Shown piece by piece: positions 9,708 through 19,069 of a stretch of 64,000 nucleotides of DNA. Source of the stretch: Yersinia massiliensis CCUG 53443 (GTDB taxonomy: Bacteria; Pseudomonadota; Gammaproteobacteria; Enterobacterales; Enterobacteriaceae); assembly GCF_000312485.1 (NCBI RefSeq), contig NZ_HE997643.1:1168806-1232805 (forward strand). Direction: 5' to 3'. The notes below the pieces were generated by a model, which saw only the letters and a program-made list of their open reading frames with translations, was not told the DNA's origin and searched no databases. Numbering within the stretch: position 1 is the first letter of the stretch; each line of letters begins with the position of its first letter. The position numbers were made by a program, and so were the translations under genes.

Positions 9708-10157
9708 ATGACCCAGGAACAACAATCACCTCGCGGTGAGCAATCATTACCTAACGGTGAGTTAGTACTTCGTACTCTTGCAATGCCCGCCGATACCAAC
9801 GCTAATGGCGATATTTTCGGTGGCTGGTTAATGTCACAAATGGATATTGGCGGCGCTATTCAGGCGAAAGAAATCGCGCAGGGCCGTGTTGTGACTGTCA
9901 GAGTTGATGGAATGACGTTCCTCAAACCCGTTGCGGTGGGTGATGTGGTCTGTTGTTATGCTCGCTGCATTAAAACCGGCCGCAGCTCTATTACCATCAA
10001 TATTGAAGTCTGGGTAAAAAAGGTCTCTTCCGAGCCAATTGGCCAGCGTTATCGTGCCACTGAAGCCGTATTTACCTATGTGGCTGTTGATGATGCCGGT
10101 AAAGCACGCGGGCTACCTGATGGCCGTGGGAATTTCGAAGTGGGTGCGACGCAATAG
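9708..10157 (+). CDS. yciA: Acyl-CoA thioesterase YciA
   Basis: Hotdog-fold thioesterase that hydrolyses a wide range of acyl-CoA esters in the cytoplasm. The active-site segment NANGDIFGGWLMSQMDIGG carries the conserved aspartate of the YciA/BACH group, and VTVRVDGMTFLKPVAVGD is the second conserved block. It has 149 residues against about 132 in E. coli, with a slightly longer N-terminus. The ATG follows GCAGAG, and a strong hairpin terminator lies 27 bases past the stop. Confidence 0.95.
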   Translation: MTQEQQSPRGEQSLPNGELVLRTLAMPADTNANGDIFGGWLMSQMDIGGAIQAKEIAQGRVVTVRVDGMTFLKPVAVGDVVCCYARCIKTGRSSITINIEVWVKKVSSEPIGQRYRATEAVFTYVAVDDAGKARGLPDGRGNFEVGATQ

Positions 10158-10183
10158 CGGCTGGCCCAATGTGATAGATGGTC

Positions 10184-10213
10184 AAAAGGGTCGCCCAAAA
10201 GCGACCCTTTTTC
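10184..10213. terminator. Rho-independent terminator between yciA and tonB
   Basis: AAAAGGGTCGC (10184-10194), loop CCAAAA, GCGACCCTTTTT (10201-10212). It could serve yciA and, from the opposite strand, the convergent tonB. Confidence 0.88.
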
Positions 10214-10263
10214 GTTTACTAAGACAACAAATCTAATGTTGGGATAGACAATCTTGCGAGATG

Positions 10264-11019
10264 CTAATCCATCTCCATCGTGCCGCCGATCTTAAAGACG
10301 ATAGTAGTCACATAATCTTTGGCTGCTACGGCTTCAAAGCGCCATTTACGCATCACCTGTTTCACTTCGCGTTCAAAGGTATTACGCGGTTTGGCATCTA
10401 AAATTCGGACATTGGTAACTCGACCATCGCTATCAATGTCATATTGAACTTTAACCTGCCCTTCAACCCCTAATGCCAACGCTCTCGCTGGATAGGTTGG
10501 TTTCGCCTTGCTTAATGCTCTTGGGCCGGATGTAGTAGAAGCGCCTGGTGCAGCAGCTTTGGGGGCTGATTTTACCGGTGCGTTATTCGCCGTCAGAGCA
10601 GGCTCATCAGATTTAAACGGCCTATCATCCGGTGGCGCTTCTGTTTTCTTCACTTCCGGCTTTTTGACTTCTTTTTTAACCGGCTTAGGTTTAGGTTTCG
10701 GCTTTGGTTTTACCGGCTCAGGGATAGGCACTGGAACGGGTTCTGGCAATACTTCAGGTTCAGGTGGTGCCTCTTCAACCGGTTCTGGTTCTGGTTCCGG
10801 TTCAGCCTGTGGTGGCTCCGCAGCAGCAGGTTGTGGCGCAGCAAAATCAGCAACATTCACCATCGTGACAGCAATCGGTGCATCCTCGACTTCAGGTTGA
10901 ATGCTCATTTGCTCTACGGAAACATACAGTAACGCCGCAACCACGCTGCCATGTAACCCGACTGAAAATACGAATGGCCACGTTAGCCGTCGACCCAAGA
11001 ATAATTTATTTAGCTGCAT
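10264..11019 (-). CDS. tonB: Energy-transducing protein TonB
   Basis: Links the ExbB-ExbD proton-driven complex in the inner membrane to outer-membrane siderophore and vitamin B12 receptors. One N-terminal membrane anchor (about residues 13-33) is followed by a long periplasmic stalk of Pro-Glu then Pro-Lys repeats (about 60-130). The C-terminal domain (about 160-251) contains the [20 protein letters not shown] motif region that contacts TonB boxes. It has 251 residues. The antisense strand of the repeats gives a long glycine/serine-rich frame that is only a shadow. A possible Fur operator lies just upstream. Confidence 0.97.
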   Translation of the reverse strand: MQLNKLFLGRRLTWPFVFSVGLHGSVVAALLYVSVEQMSIQPEVEDAPIAVTMVNVADFAAPQPAAAEPPQAEPEPEPEPVEEAPPEPEVLPEPVPVPIPEPVKPKPKPKPKPVKKEVKKPEVKKTEAPPDDRPFKSDEPALTANNAPVKSAPKAAAPGASTTSGPRALSKAKPTYPARALALGVEGQVKVQYDIDSDGRVTNVRILDAKPRNTFEREVKQVMRKWRFEAVAAKDYVTTIVFKIGGTMEMD

Positions 11020-11053
11020 AATAATTCAGTGTCCTCTAATGCAGCTAAGTTTA

Positions 11054-11071
11054 AATGCAAATAGCAATCAT
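11054..11071 (-). promoter_or_regulatory. Possible Fur box upstream of tonB
   Basis: AATGCAAATAGCAATCAT reads as three NAT-type hexamers, a loose match to the Fur operator. It lies 35-52 bases before the tonB ATG. tonB is Fur-regulated in E. coli; the site itself is weak, so this is tentative. Confidence 0.35.
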
Positions 11072-11357
11072 GTTCAATACGCAACTGCAAACAATCGTAT
11101 CATTCATCCTTCAAATGTTGTTTTAAACGACGACATCGGTGAAATGACACTTTTTATTTACCCTGAGTGATCATTTTATTTCATCATTAACGATAAGTGT
11201 ATACAGGTGATAGCCGAGGATGAGCCTATTTTCTCAGTGGATTGAATTTATGGAATGAACATGCTGATATGACGAACTGAGGCAGTGGCGGATCAATGCA
11301 GTATTGCCAATCTCTCGCTCACATGAAGTCTGACAAAACAAATCTTAAAGGTGAAAC

Positions 11358-11654
11358 ATGCTGTATGTCATTTTTGCTACCGATGTCCCCGACTCACTCG
11401 ACAAACGTTTATCTGTGCGTCCTGCACATTTAGCGCGCCTGCAAGAATTGCAAGACCAAGGTCGCTTACTGACCGCTGGCCCGAATCCAGCCATCGACAG
11501 TGCAGATCCCGGTGCGGTCGGATTTACTGGTTCAACCGTGATAGCTGAATTTGCGTCACAGCACGATGCCGAGGTCTGGGCTAAACAAGACCCCTATGTT
11601 GCTGCGGGCGTCTACCAATCTGTCATCGTAAAACCCTACAAGCGCGTCTTCTGA
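11358..11654 (+). CDS. yciI: YciI-like protein
   Basis: Small cytoplasmic protein of 98 residues with a ferredoxin-like YCII fold. The family shows muconolactone-isomerase-like structure and a conserved His-Asp pair, but the physiological role is not settled. Visible are the start [14 protein letters not shown], the conserved RPAHLARL histidine and the [10 protein letters not shown] strand. The ATG follows AAGGTGAAAC. It keeps its E. coli place downstream of tonB. Confidence 0.93.
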   Translation: MLYVIFATDVPDSLDKRLSVRPAHLARLQELQDQGRLLTAGPNPAIDSADPGAVGFTGSTVIAEFASQHDAEVWAKQDPYVAAGVYQSVIVKPYKRVF

Positions 11655-11671
11655 GTTAACTATCTAATGTA

Positions 11672-11706
11672 AAGGCCGCAAATATCATCAGCGGCCCCTA
11701 TTTCGT
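11672..11706 (+). terminator. Possible terminator after yciI
   Basis: GGCCGC (11674-11679) and GCGGCC (11691-11696) form a six-base stem with an 11-base loop, followed by CCTATTTC. The T-run is weak. Confidence 0.45.
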
Positions 11707-11787
11707 ATTCTTTATATAGGTATGACGTTAACTCAGCACATCAGCACAAATAGATGTTACGTCCAGCAAACCTCAACCAGTGGTTAG

Positions 11788-12051
11788 CTAAGCTTTGTAG
11801 TGTTTCATCCAATGTTCTTCACACGCATCAACGGCTTTATCCAACATATGCGCTGGCGATTTCAATATCATGTGGTCTTTTCTTACCCAGACAGGATAAG
11901 TGTGTTTACCTGCAGCAATGACTTGCTCAACATAAATAGCAGCGTGATAAATCAGCTCTGATTCTTCACAATAGATTTCGTACTTATAAAGCGCAGTGCT
12001 AACTTTCAAATCACCAAAAAACACGGTTTTCGCTAATTTATATTGAGACAT
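11788..12051 (-). CDS. Small conserved-looking hypothetical protein, 87 residues
   Basis: I do not recognise this protein. It begins MSQYKLAKTVFFGDLKVSTA, has no signal peptide or membrane segment, and is rich in Tyr, His, Ala and Lys, with alternating strands and a helix-like C-terminus (LDKAVDACEEHWMKHYKA). Codon use looks ordinary for the region and the frame is free of overlap. It sits between yciI and an EAL-domain gene, about 110 bases downstream of that gene's stop on the same strand, so co-transcription is possible. No function is proposed. Confidence 0.6.
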   Translation of the reverse strand: MSQYKLAKTVFFGDLKVSTALYKYEIYCEESELIYHAAIYVEQVIAAGKHTYPVWVRKDHMILKSPAHMLDKAVDACEEHWMKHYKA

Positions 12052-12145
12052 GAATGATAAGCCTTTGCTGTAATAGGGATAATATCATCCACCGAACCAC
12101 ACTTATTAACTGTGATATTCTCGACAAAAACCGCCTAACTTCGTA

Positions 12146-12181
12146 TCTTACGTGCAAAATTCAAGTCTTACGTGCAAAATT
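12146..12181. repeat. 16-bp direct repeat at the end of the EAL gene
   Basis: TCTTACGTGCAAAATT occurs at 12146-12161 and again at 12166-12181, a period of 20 bases. The second copy encodes the last residues of the EAL protein; the first lies at and beyond its stop. It looks like a short tandem duplication. Confidence 0.85.
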
Positions 12182-12889
12182 TGTCTCTATGCTCACAGGG
12201 AACCGTTTAGCGTCATTCAGTGGCAACGCATTAAATAAGTAGCCTTGCATAGCATCAACACCGATATTTGATAATTGAATAAACTGTTGGCGCGTTTCCA
12301 CTCCCTCCACGATGATACACTGGCAATGATCACGTAATCGCATGACAAGATTATCGAACGTGACACTCTCTGCCCACTGCCAATAAAACTGCTTGTCTAC
12401 TTTGACGCATTCAAAAAAACCACTGGCGGCGGCGGCAAGGTGCGAATTACCACTACCAAAATCATCTAACCATAGCGTGTATCGTTCAGCGAGTTTACTT
12501 AATAAGGTGTTTTCCGGCCCATCATTAAGATTGGGGAAACTCTCCATCACCTCCAGTCGGATAAAGGGCATGGATTCCAGCAACGAGATGATGACCTTGT
12601 CATACAACACGGCTTGCGCCATATCAAAATCTATATTTATCGAGAGTATGATTTGATAATCAATAAACCATTGCTGGTGAATTGCCACAGCAAATAATTG
12701 GTCATATAACAATTTAGCCTTCATTTTAGCATTAAGTTGATGCAAGAAACGTTCAGTATTAATGGGCATCTTGAAAGAGTCAGTTGTAAAACGACTCAAT
12801 AGCTCCACAGCAAATAACTCACCGTTTTTACGATAAACGGGTTCACAGATAAAAGTGCAATCAACCGCAATGTTTAGCCTGCTATCCAC
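12161..12889 (-). CDS. EAL-domain protein, probable c-di-GMP phosphodiesterase
   Basis: A stand-alone EAL domain of 242 residues with no visible sensor, GGDEF or membrane part. The signature EAL reads ELL at residues 29-31, keeping the metal-binding glutamate. Other family motifs are present: the SINID asparagine, the RLEVMES glutamate, LDDFGSG, the VKVDK lysine, IVEGVET and MQGYLF. These residues suggest it can hydrolyse c-di-GMP; activity is inferred. Some short EAL proteins in enterobacteria instead act as regulators by binding other proteins, so that remains possible. A cluster of three GATC palindromes lies 33-75 bases before the start. Confidence 0.88.
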   Translation of the reverse strand: MDSRLNIAVDCTFICEPVYRKNGELFAVELLSRFTTDSFKMPINTERFLHQLNAKMKAKLLYDQLFAVAIHQQWFIDYQIILSINIDFDMAQAVLYDKVIISLLESMPFIRLEVMESFPNLNDGPENTLLSKLAERYTLWLDDFGSGNSHLAAAASGFFECVKVDKQFYWQWAESVTFDNLVMRLRDHCQCIIVEGVETRQQFIQLSNIGVDAMQGYLFNALPLNDAKRFPVSIETNFARKT

Positions 12890-12921
12890 TGAAAAATCCT
12901 TTTATTTAATAAGAAATGCAG

Positions 12922-12980
12922 TATTGATCAATTGATAAAATTGATCAATTTTTTATTATCGATCAATAAAATCGATGATT
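12922..12980. promoter_or_regulatory. GATC palindrome cluster upstream of the EAL gene
   Basis: Three GATC sites at 12926, 12943 and 12961, spaced 17 and 18 bases apart. The first two are in the palindrome ATTGATCAAT and the third in ATCGATCAAT, followed by an ATCGAT at 12971. The block lies directly upstream of the EAL gene's ATG. Repeated half-sites suggest an operator; several Dam sites in a promoter also recall methylation-controlled switches. Confidence 0.5.
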
Positions 12981-13498
12981 AAAAACGCCAACAAAGACAA
13001 GGGAGAAAATCAACCCGTTGATAGATAGGAAGTATTACTTAAATACGATGATTAACATGATTATTATTTCATAATCACATATTTTACCAGAAGGATGGCC
13101 GCTTCGAACAACTCAACAGTAACACCCCTGAAACTGAACGATTTGAACGAAGCGGCCTAATATATAGAATAGCGCCTTGTCATTCTCATGTGAAATAAAC
13201 TCACCATCCATTATGTTGCACTTTTTATTATTAATAGTGAAATAGGAATTGTCGCATTTCAATAATTTAGGATAGGTGTTTTTTTTCTGCGAAAAAAGGC
13301 GACATTTAGGGTGGAAAATATCATACTCGTCTTCAACGATGACCACAAATCATTGTCAAAAAAGCCCTACCCAATCCAGAATTGTGAATCACAATGAAGG
13401 CTATTTTGCGTGAAAAAACGATTTACACTATCATATTTATTATACACAAAACAAAAACAGCCTCATAAAGAGACTGTTTTTATCGCTCATTCAGTGAA
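12981..13498. other. AT-rich gap between EAL gene and yciY
   Basis: About 520 bases, low in GC. The minus strand holds a 77-codon frame (13113-13346, GTG start, no clear ribosome site) with no recognisable domain; I do not accept it as a gene. Apart from the yciY terminator hairpin at its right edge nothing else was recognised. Confidence 0.5.
13453..13482 (-). terminator. Terminator of yciY
   Basis: AAAAACAG-C-CTC, loop ATAAA, GAG-A-CTGTTTTT. On the minus strand it lies just past the yciY stop and is followed by a T-rich stretch. Confidence 0.75.
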
Positions 13499-13675
13499 TC
13501 ACCATTCATAAGCAACAGTAAACAATATTGACCTGCGATGCTGGTGCTCATTGTGCTGTCTGATGCTATAGATATGACGGTAACGTCGTGATTGACCTTC
13601 AAGCCAGCGACTTCTTCGCCGCTGATTTTGCCGTAGCATACGCCAACGGCCTACCTCATTTTTACTCCGTCTCAT
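13499..13675 (-). CDS. yciY: Small basic protein YciY
   Basis: A 58-codon gene found by reading the minus strand upstream of cls. The product starts MRRSKNEVGRWRMLRQ and continues with RRRSRWLEGQSRR, which closely matches my memory of E. coli YciY (57 residues, next to clsA). It is highly basic, with many Arg and several His, and has no membrane segment. GGAAG lies about nine bases before the ATG, and a good hairpin terminator follows the stop. Function is unknown. It is divergent from cls, with about 320 bases between the two starts. Confidence 0.85.
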   Translation of the reverse strand: MRRSKNEVGRWRMLRQNQRRRSRWLEGQSRRYRHIYSIRQHNEHQHRRSILFTVAYEW

Positions 13676-13997
13676 GAAACAAGTCTTCCACAGCTGAGAA
13701 CTGGGCTAGTATAAACCTTTCATCTCCTCAGCCAAGTCGCTGTTGGGCAAAATTCTGTATTTTACAAAAAATGCACTATCTTTCTATATATGTCGCACTG
13801 CGATATGTCACACAAACTATATGCATCACTCAACACACTCTAGAAACCCCAAAGCACATGCGAACTGCTGAATGTTTCATTGCAAGTCCTTTAAGCTAAA
13901 AGATTTTATCTAACATTATCTCTGCTTAAAGGTTTCGTCTTTGCCAGACTGTGCGTACACTCATTACTGACCGTTTGTGAACAGGATTTCCGCCCTC
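13676..13997. other. Divergent promoter region between yciY and cls
   Basis: 322 bases without a gene. It must carry the promoters of both flanking genes. No operator was confidently recognised. Confidence 0.5.
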
Positions 13998-15458
13998 ATG
14001 ACAACATTTTATACCGTAATCAGTTGGCTTTCAGTTTTTGGCTATTGGTTGCTTATTGCCGGGGTAACATTGCGTATTCTGATGAAACGCAGAACCGTTC
14101 CTTCGGCTATGGCATGGCTACTCGTCATTTATATTCTTCCGTTAGTCGGCATCATTGCGTACCTCTCATTTGGTGAGCTTCATCTTGGTAAGCGCCGAGC
14201 AGAACGCGCAAAAGCCATGTGGCCGTCCACGGCGCGCTGGTTGAGTGAATTGAAAGATTGCCAACACATTTTTGCCAATTCAAACAGTGAGGTCGCTACC
14301 CCATTGTTTCAATTATGTGAGCGTCGCCAAGGCATCAGCGGCGTTAAAGGTAATCAATTACAGCTATTGACCACTACCGATGACACATTAAAAGCCTTGG
14401 TGCGAGACATTGAATTAGCCCGCCATAATATAGAGATGGTGTTTTATATTTGGCAACCTGGCGGTCTGGTTGATCAGGTTGCGGAGTCCTTAATGTCTGC
14501 CGCACGCCGTGGTGTTCATTGCAGGCTCATGCTGGACTCTGCAGGTAGCCAACAATTCTTCCGTACCCCGTATCCTGCCATGATGCGTAATGCTGGGATA
14601 GAAGTGGTCGAAGCACTCAAAGTCAATGTTTTCCGCGTATTCCTGCGCCGCATGGATTTACGCCAACATCGTAAGATCGTATTGATTGATAACTATGTTG
14701 CCTATACCGGTAGCATGAATATGGTTGATCCGCGCTTCTTCAAACAAGATGCGGGGGTGGGCCAGTGGATTGATATGATGGCGCGAATGGAAGGGCCAGT
14801 GGCGACAACAATGGGTATCGTCTATGCCTGTGATTGGGAGATTGAAACCGGTAAACGTATTCTGCCCCCACCGCCAGACAACCATATCATGCCGTTCGAA
14901 GAAGAAAGCGGCCATACGATTCAGGTGATTGCATCTGGGCCAGGTTTCCCAGAAGAAATGATCCATCAGGCGTTACTTACTGCCGTTTATGCTGCGCGCG
15001 AGCAGTTAGTCATGACGACGCCCTATTTCGTTCCGAGCGATGACTTATTACATGCTATCTGTACTGCCGCACAGCGTGGTGTCGATGTCAGCATTATTGT
15101 TCCTCGAAACAATGATTCAATGATGGTCCGCTGGGCAAGTAAAGCTTTCTTCTCAGAGTTACTTGATGCAGGAGTCAAAATCTACCAATTTGAAGGTGGG
15201 TTATTACATAGCAAGAGTGTATTAGTTGACGGGCAACTCAGCTTGGTGGGAACCGTTAATCTTGATATGCGCAGCTTATGGCTCAATTTTGAAGTCACTT
15301 TGGTGATTGATGATGATGGTTTTGGCGCCGACTTAGCACAAGTGCAGGATGACTACATTGCTCGCTCAGTATTATTAGATGCTGAGCAGTGGAATAAGCG
15401 CCCTGTCTGGCATCGCGTTACTGAACGATTATTCTACTTCTTCAGCCCATTATTATAA
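13998..15458 (+). CDS. cls: Cardiolipin synthase A
   Basis: Membrane enzyme that joins two phosphatidylglycerol molecules to cardiolipin and glycerol. Two N-terminal membrane segments (about residues 8-28 and 38-58) precede two phospholipase-D modules. The HKD motifs are [17 protein letters not shown] in the first half and [16 protein letters not shown] in the second. I chose the ATG at 13998 ([11 protein letters not shown]), giving 486 residues exactly as in E. coli ClsA, over an in-frame GTG seven codons upstream. A hairpin terminator follows immediately. Confidence 0.97.
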   Translation: MTTFYTVISWLSVFGYWLLIAGVTLRILMKRRTVPSAMAWLLVIYILPLVGIIAYLSFGELHLGKRRAERAKAMWPSTARWLSELKDCQHIFANSNSEVATPLFQLCERRQGISGVKGNQLQLLTTTDDTLKALVRDIELARHNIEMVFYIWQPGGLVDQVAESLMSAARRGVHCRLMLDSAGSQQFFRTPYPAMMRNAGIEVVEALKVNVFRVFLRRMDLRQHRKIVLIDNYVAYTGSMNMVDPRFFKQDAGVGQWIDMMARMEGPVATTMGIVYACDWEIETGKRILPPPPDNHIMPFEEESGHTIQVIASGPGFPEEMIHQALLTAVYAAREQLVMTTPYFVPSDDLLHAICTAAQRGVDVSIIVPRNNDSMMVRWASKAFFSELLDAGVKIYQFEGGLLHSKSVLVDGQLSLVGTVNLDMRSLWLNFEVTLVIDDDGFGADLAQVQDDYIARSVLLDAEQWNKRPVWHRVTERLFYFFSPLL

Positions 15459-15461
15459 TGC

Positions 15462-15485
15462 AAAGGGCCATTCGGCCCTTTTTTG
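15462..15485 (+). terminator. Rho-independent terminator after cls
   Basis: AAAGGGCC, loop ATTC, GGCCCTTTTTT, starting four bases past the stop. Confidence 0.92.
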
Positions 15486-15589
15486 TAGATGCTCTGAGTT
15501 TCAGCGCTAAGCTGCATAACCATTGTATAAACGCTAAAGAGAATGTTTTAATGAGCGCAATCCGCAAATAATAAATGGGAATCTGCAAA

Positions 15590-15943
15590 ATGGACCAGAA
15601 TGCACAAGAGCCAAGCTCAATGGACCTCAATAACCGCCTGACAGAAGACGAAACGCTGGAACAGGCCTACGATATTTTTCTCGAACTGGCGGGTGATAAC
15701 TTAGATCCGGCAGATATCTTATTATTTAATCTTCAGTTTGAAGAACGTGGCGGCGCAGAGTTGTTTGACCCCGCGGAAGATTGGCAGGACCATGTTGATT
15801 TTGACGTCAACCCAGACTTTTTCGCGGAGGTTGTTATTGGCCTAGCAGAAAGTGATGGCGAAGAGATTAACGATGTTTTTGCTCGTGTGCTGTTATGCCG
15901 CGAGAAAGACCATAAACTTTGCCATATATTGTGGAAAGAATAA
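15590..15943 (+). CDS. yciU: YciU, acidic DUF440 (UPF0263) protein
   Basis: Small, strongly acidic cytoplasmic protein. The family structure (Haemophilus HI1450) resembles double-stranded DNA in shape and charge, suggesting a DNA mimic; the role is unproven. The conserved block [20 protein letters not shown] and the ending [17 protein letters not shown] are intact. The start is uncertain: ATG at 15590 (117 residues, GGGA upstream) or the internal ATG at 15620 (107 residues), which fits the E. coli N-terminus better. It keeps its E. coli place between cls and opp. Confidence 0.92.
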   Translation: MDQNAQEPSSMDLNNRLTEDETLEQAYDIFLELAGDNLDPADILLFNLQFEERGGAELFDPAEDWQDHVDFDVNPDFFAEVVIGLAESDGEEINDVFARVLLCREKDHKLCHILWKE

Positions 15944-16016
15944 TCTCATTGCCTGCGACTCAACTCAGTCCGTCGATTTTATTTCGTCATAATGAGTGCG
16001 CTTTGTCAGTCATCAT

Positions 16017-16054
16017 AAAAATCCCCGCCAGAGAAATATGGCGGGAATTTTTAG
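16017..16054. terminator. Bidirectional terminator between yciU and oppF
   Basis: AAAAATCCCCGCCA, loop GAGAAATA, TGGCGGGAATTTTTA, with one mismatch in the stem. The convergent arrangement and A/T runs on both sides fit a shared terminator. Confidence 0.88.
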
Positions 16055-16080
16055 TCGGCAATCATAGCCAAATCACAACG

Positions 16081-17082
16081 CTATAGCGGATCCACTTTCA
16101 AACAAGAAACCGCATGACGGAAGCTCCCTTCCATCAATGGACGTGTTTTCGCACATTCTGGCCCTGCAATTGGGCAACGAGTACGAAATACGCAACCCGA
16201 TGGTGGGTTAATCGGCGATGGTAATTCCCCTTCTAATAATTGAATAACTTTCGCCTTTTCTTTGTCTGGATCAGGGATAGGCACTGCAGACATCAGCGCC
16301 TTGGTATAAGGATGCTGCGGGTTATTATAAACCTCATCATAGGTCCCCAGTTCGACCGCATGCCCCAAATACATCACTAATACTCGGTCAGAGATATGCT
16401 TGACCACGGCCAAGTCGTGAGCAATAAAAATCAGCGACAACCCCATTTCACGCTGCAATTGCTGCAATAAGTTCACCACTTGCGCCTGAATTGACACATC
16501 CAGTGCGGAAACAGGTTCATCGCAAATCACCAGCTTTGGCTCAAGAATCAATGCTCGAGCAATACCAATACGTTGGCACTGCCCCCCCGAAAACTCATGG
16601 GGATAGCGGTTGATTAAATTGGGCAATAACCCCACTTTAAGCATCATTGCTTTGACTTTGTCTCTGGCTTCTTGACGTGGCATTTTAGGATGATAAGTCC
16701 GCAGCGGTTCAGCAATGATTTCACCAATCGTCATTCGCGGGTTCAACGATGCAAGGGGATCCTGAAATATCATCTGAATATCACTGCGGATATCGCGCCA
16801 CTCATTAGGGTTCATATTGAGCAGGTCTTTTCCTAACCAGGCCACGCTGCCACCCGTTGCTTTCACCAAGCCAATGATGGCACGAGCAAAAGTGGATTTA
16901 CCGCAACCTGACTCCCCAACCACGCCCAAGGTTTCACCTTCATATAAGCGAAGTGTCACCCCATCAACAGCTTTCAATGTTTTGGAGGGTTGCCAGAACC
17001 ACTGTTTGCCATCCTGAATATCAAAATGAACTTTCAGGTCAGCCACTTCCAACAAGACTTTTTTCTCTGTCATGGCATTCAT
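16081..17082 (-). CDS. oppF: Oligopeptide ABC transporter ATP-binding protein OppF
   Basis: One of two ATPases that power oligopeptide import through OppBC. Walker [10 protein letters not shown], signature [15 protein letters not shown], Walker B LVICDEP and the H-loop IAHDLAVV are present. The C-terminal extension with Cys-rich [15 protein letters not shown] is typical of the Opp/Dpp subfamily, where it can hold an iron-sulfur cluster. I chose the ATG at 17082 ([13 protein letters not shown], 333 residues): it overlaps the oppD stop as ATGA, so translation is coupled. Last gene of the opp operon. Confidence 0.97.
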   Translation of the reverse strand: MNAMTEKKVLLEVADLKVHFDIQDGKQWFWQPSKTLKAVDGVTLRLYEGETLGVVGESGCGKSTFARAIIGLVKATGGSVAWLGKDLLNMNPNEWRDIRSDIQMIFQDPLASLNPRMTIGEIIAEPLRTYHPKMPRQEARDKVKAMMLKVGLLPNLINRYPHEFSGGQCQRIGIARALILEPKLVICDEPVSALDVSIQAQVVNLLQQLQREMGLSLIFIAHDLAVVKHISDRVLVMYLGHAVELGTYDEVYNNPQHPYTKALMSAVPIPDPDKEKAKVIQLLEGELPSPINPPSGCVFRTRCPIAGPECAKTRPLMEGSFRHAVSCLKVDPL

Positions 17083-18134
17083 ACCAATTCCCCTACTGGC
17101 TTGTAGCAAGCGCGCAAACGCCCTTCACCGAAACTTTCTAATGCAGGTGCTGTGCTACAGCGATCCATGGCATATTGGCAACGAGGTTGGAACGGACAGC
17201 CTTTCGGCAAGCGCAGTAAATTGGGTGGGTTGCCCGGTATTGTCATCAGAGCGTCGCCTTCAGTATCAAGGCGAGGGACGGCATTCAACAAACCAATAGA
17301 ATAAGGGTGACTTGGGTGATAAAACACATCGCGAGCCTGACCATATTCCATGGTTCGCCCAGCGTACATCACCAAAACTTTGTTACAGATACCCGCTACT
17401 ACCCCCAAGTCATGAGTGATCATAATTATCGCAGTATTAAATTCACGTTTTAGCTCATTCAACAGCGTCATAATTTGAGCCTGAACAGTCACATCCAATG
17501 CGGTGGTCGGTTCATCTGCAATCAATAGTTTAGGGCGGCACAGCAACGCCATCGCGATCATGACTCGTTGGCGCATCCCCCCCGAAAACTCATGTGGGTA
17601 CATGCGCATGCGCTTACGTGCCTCTGGCATTTTTACCGCATCAAGCATGCGAATTGACTCTTCGAACGCTTCGCTTTTACTTAACTTCTTATGCAGTTGT
17701 AGCACTTCCATCAACTGCTCACCCACTCGCATATAAGGGTTTAGCGAAGTCATTGGATCTTGGAAAATCATTGAGATCTCTTCGGCCCGCAGACGGTTTA
17801 GCTGTTTTTCGGGGAGATTCAGGATCTCTCGGCCATTAAACTTCGCCGAGCCCCCTATCCGTCCATTACTGGCGAGCAGTCCCATCAAAGCAAAAGCCGT
17901 TTGTGATTTACCCGAACCAGATTCGCCCACAATGCCTAATGTTTCACCGGCACGCAGATCAAAATTGAGGGCATTGACCGCTGTCACATCTCCGTCTGGT
18001 GTGCCGAAAGTCACGGTGAGATCTTTTACATCCAGCAGGACTTTTTGCTCTGGTTGCGCATTTTGTTCCAACGATACATTTTGTTCCAACAATGCAGATT
18101 GCTGAACAGCAGACTGTTTATCAATAGTCGTCAT
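17079..18134 (-). CDS. oppD: Oligopeptide ABC transporter ATP-binding protein OppD
   Basis: Partner ATPase of OppF. Walker [10 protein letters not shown], signature [15 protein letters not shown], Walker [13 protein letters not shown] and H-loop ITHDLGVV are all intact, with the C-terminal [15 protein letters not shown] segment of the Opp/Dpp subfamily. It has 351 residues, about 14 more than E. coli OppD. The extra length is a low-complexity N-terminus in which LEQN recurs at residues 16-19 and 22-25, encoded by a 14-base repeat at 18059-18072 and 18077-18090. The gap to oppC is 11 bases. Confidence 0.97.
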   Translation of the reverse strand: MTTIDKQSAVQQSALLEQNVSLEQNAQPEQKVLLDVKDLTVTFGTPDGDVTAVNALNFDLRAGETLGIVGESGSGKSQTAFALMGLLASNGRIGGSAKFNGREILNLPEKQLNRLRAEEISMIFQDPMTSLNPYMRVGEQLMEVLQLHKKLSKSEAFEESIRMLDAVKMPEARKRMRMYPHEFSGGMRQRVMIAMALLCRPKLLIADEPTTALDVTVQAQIMTLLNELKREFNTAIIMITHDLGVVAGICNKVLVMYAGRTMEYGQARDVFYHPSHPYSIGLLNAVPRLDTEGDALMTIPGNPPNLLRLPKGCPFQPRCQYAMDRCSTAPALESFGEGRLRACYKPVGELV

Positions 18135-18145
18135 GGCGCTACTCC

Positions 18146-19051
18146 TCAGCGATCTTTCGGGTCGAGGGCATCACGCAAGCCATCGCCGATAAAGTTAAAA
18201 CAAAACAAGGTTACGACCAAGAATCCGGCAGGAAACATCAGTAACCATGGCGAGACTTCCATTGAGTTAGCCCCATCACTGAGTAATGCCCCCCAACTAC
18301 TCAATGGCTCTTGCGTTCCTAGACCAAGGAAGCTGAGGAAAGACTCGAATAAAATCATGCTGGGAACCAGCAAAGAAGCGTACACCACCACCACACCGAG
18401 TACGTTCGGGACGATATGGCGCAAAACGATATTCCGTGTTGAAACACCGCCAACCAATGCCGCTTCAATAAACTCTTTTCGTTTCAAACTTAACGTCTGC
18501 CCGCGAACAATACGGGCCATATCAAGCCAAGACACCATGCCGATGGCCACGAATATCAGCAAGATATTTTGGCCAAAAAAGGTCACCAGCAGAATAACGA
18601 AGAACATGAATGGAAATGAGTTAAGAATTTCCAGCAGGCGCATCATCAGTGAGTCGACTTTCCCACCCAAATAGCCCGACAAAGAGCCATATAATGTGCC
18701 AACGACCACTGCAACCAGTGCAGCGGCAACACCGACCATTAATGAAATGCGACCACCAATAGCGACACGGACCAACAAATCACGACCAGATGAATCTGTA
18801 CCAAAATAGTGTCCAGATTCCATATCGGGTGCCGCGGACATCATGCCCCAGTCAGTATCTGAATAGCTAAACTGCGCTATCATTGGCGCGAAAATAACAA
18901 ATAGGGTAATAAACATTAGGATCACCAAACTGGTGATCGCCGCGCGGTTGTGTATAAAACGGCGGCGGGCATCCTGCCATAGGCTACGTCCTTCAACTTC
19001 CAGTTTTTCACTGAAAACTTCCAGAGCTTCGCTATTTTTTTTGCTCAACAT
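18146..19051 (-). CDS. oppC: Oligopeptide permease membrane protein OppC
   Basis: Inner-membrane permease subunit paired with OppB. A cytoplasmic N-terminus of about 35 residues precedes six predicted helices. The EAA loop that docks the ATPases is visible as [17 protein letters not shown], and the chain ends in [12 protein letters not shown], typical of this family. It has 301 residues. It lies 18 bases after oppB and 11 before oppD, firmly inside the operon. A long frame on the opposite strand here is a shadow. Confidence 0.97.
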   Translation of the reverse strand: MLSKKNSEALEVFSEKLEVEGRSLWQDARRRFIHNRAAITSLVILMFITLFVIFAPMIAQFSYSDTDWGMMSAAPDMESGHYFGTDSSGRDLLVRVAIGGRISLMVGVAAALVAVVVGTLYGSLSGYLGGKVDSLMMRLLEILNSFPFMFFVILLVTFFGQNILLIFVAIGMVSWLDMARIVRGQTLSLKRKEFIEAALVGGVSTRNIVLRHIVPNVLGVVVVYASLLVPSMILFESFLSFLGLGTQEPLSSWGALLSDGANSMEVSPWLLMFPAGFLVVTLFCFNFIGDGLRDALDPKDR

Positions 19052-19069
19052 AATTGGCGTGCTCCAGTG

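Noticed and set aside
10508-10900. 130-codon plus-strand frame rich in Gly, Ser and Thr
   Set aside because: It is the antisense of the Pro-Glu/Pro-Lys repeats of tonB; its composition is explained by that overlap.
13113-13346. 77-codon minus-strand frame between the EAL gene and yciY
   Set aside because: GTG start, no clear ribosome site, cysteine-rich tail and no recognisable domain; AT-rich DNA gives such frames by chance.
18045-18674. 209-codon plus-strand frame over oppD/oppC
   Set aside because: Fully antisense to well-conserved opp genes, with no family features.
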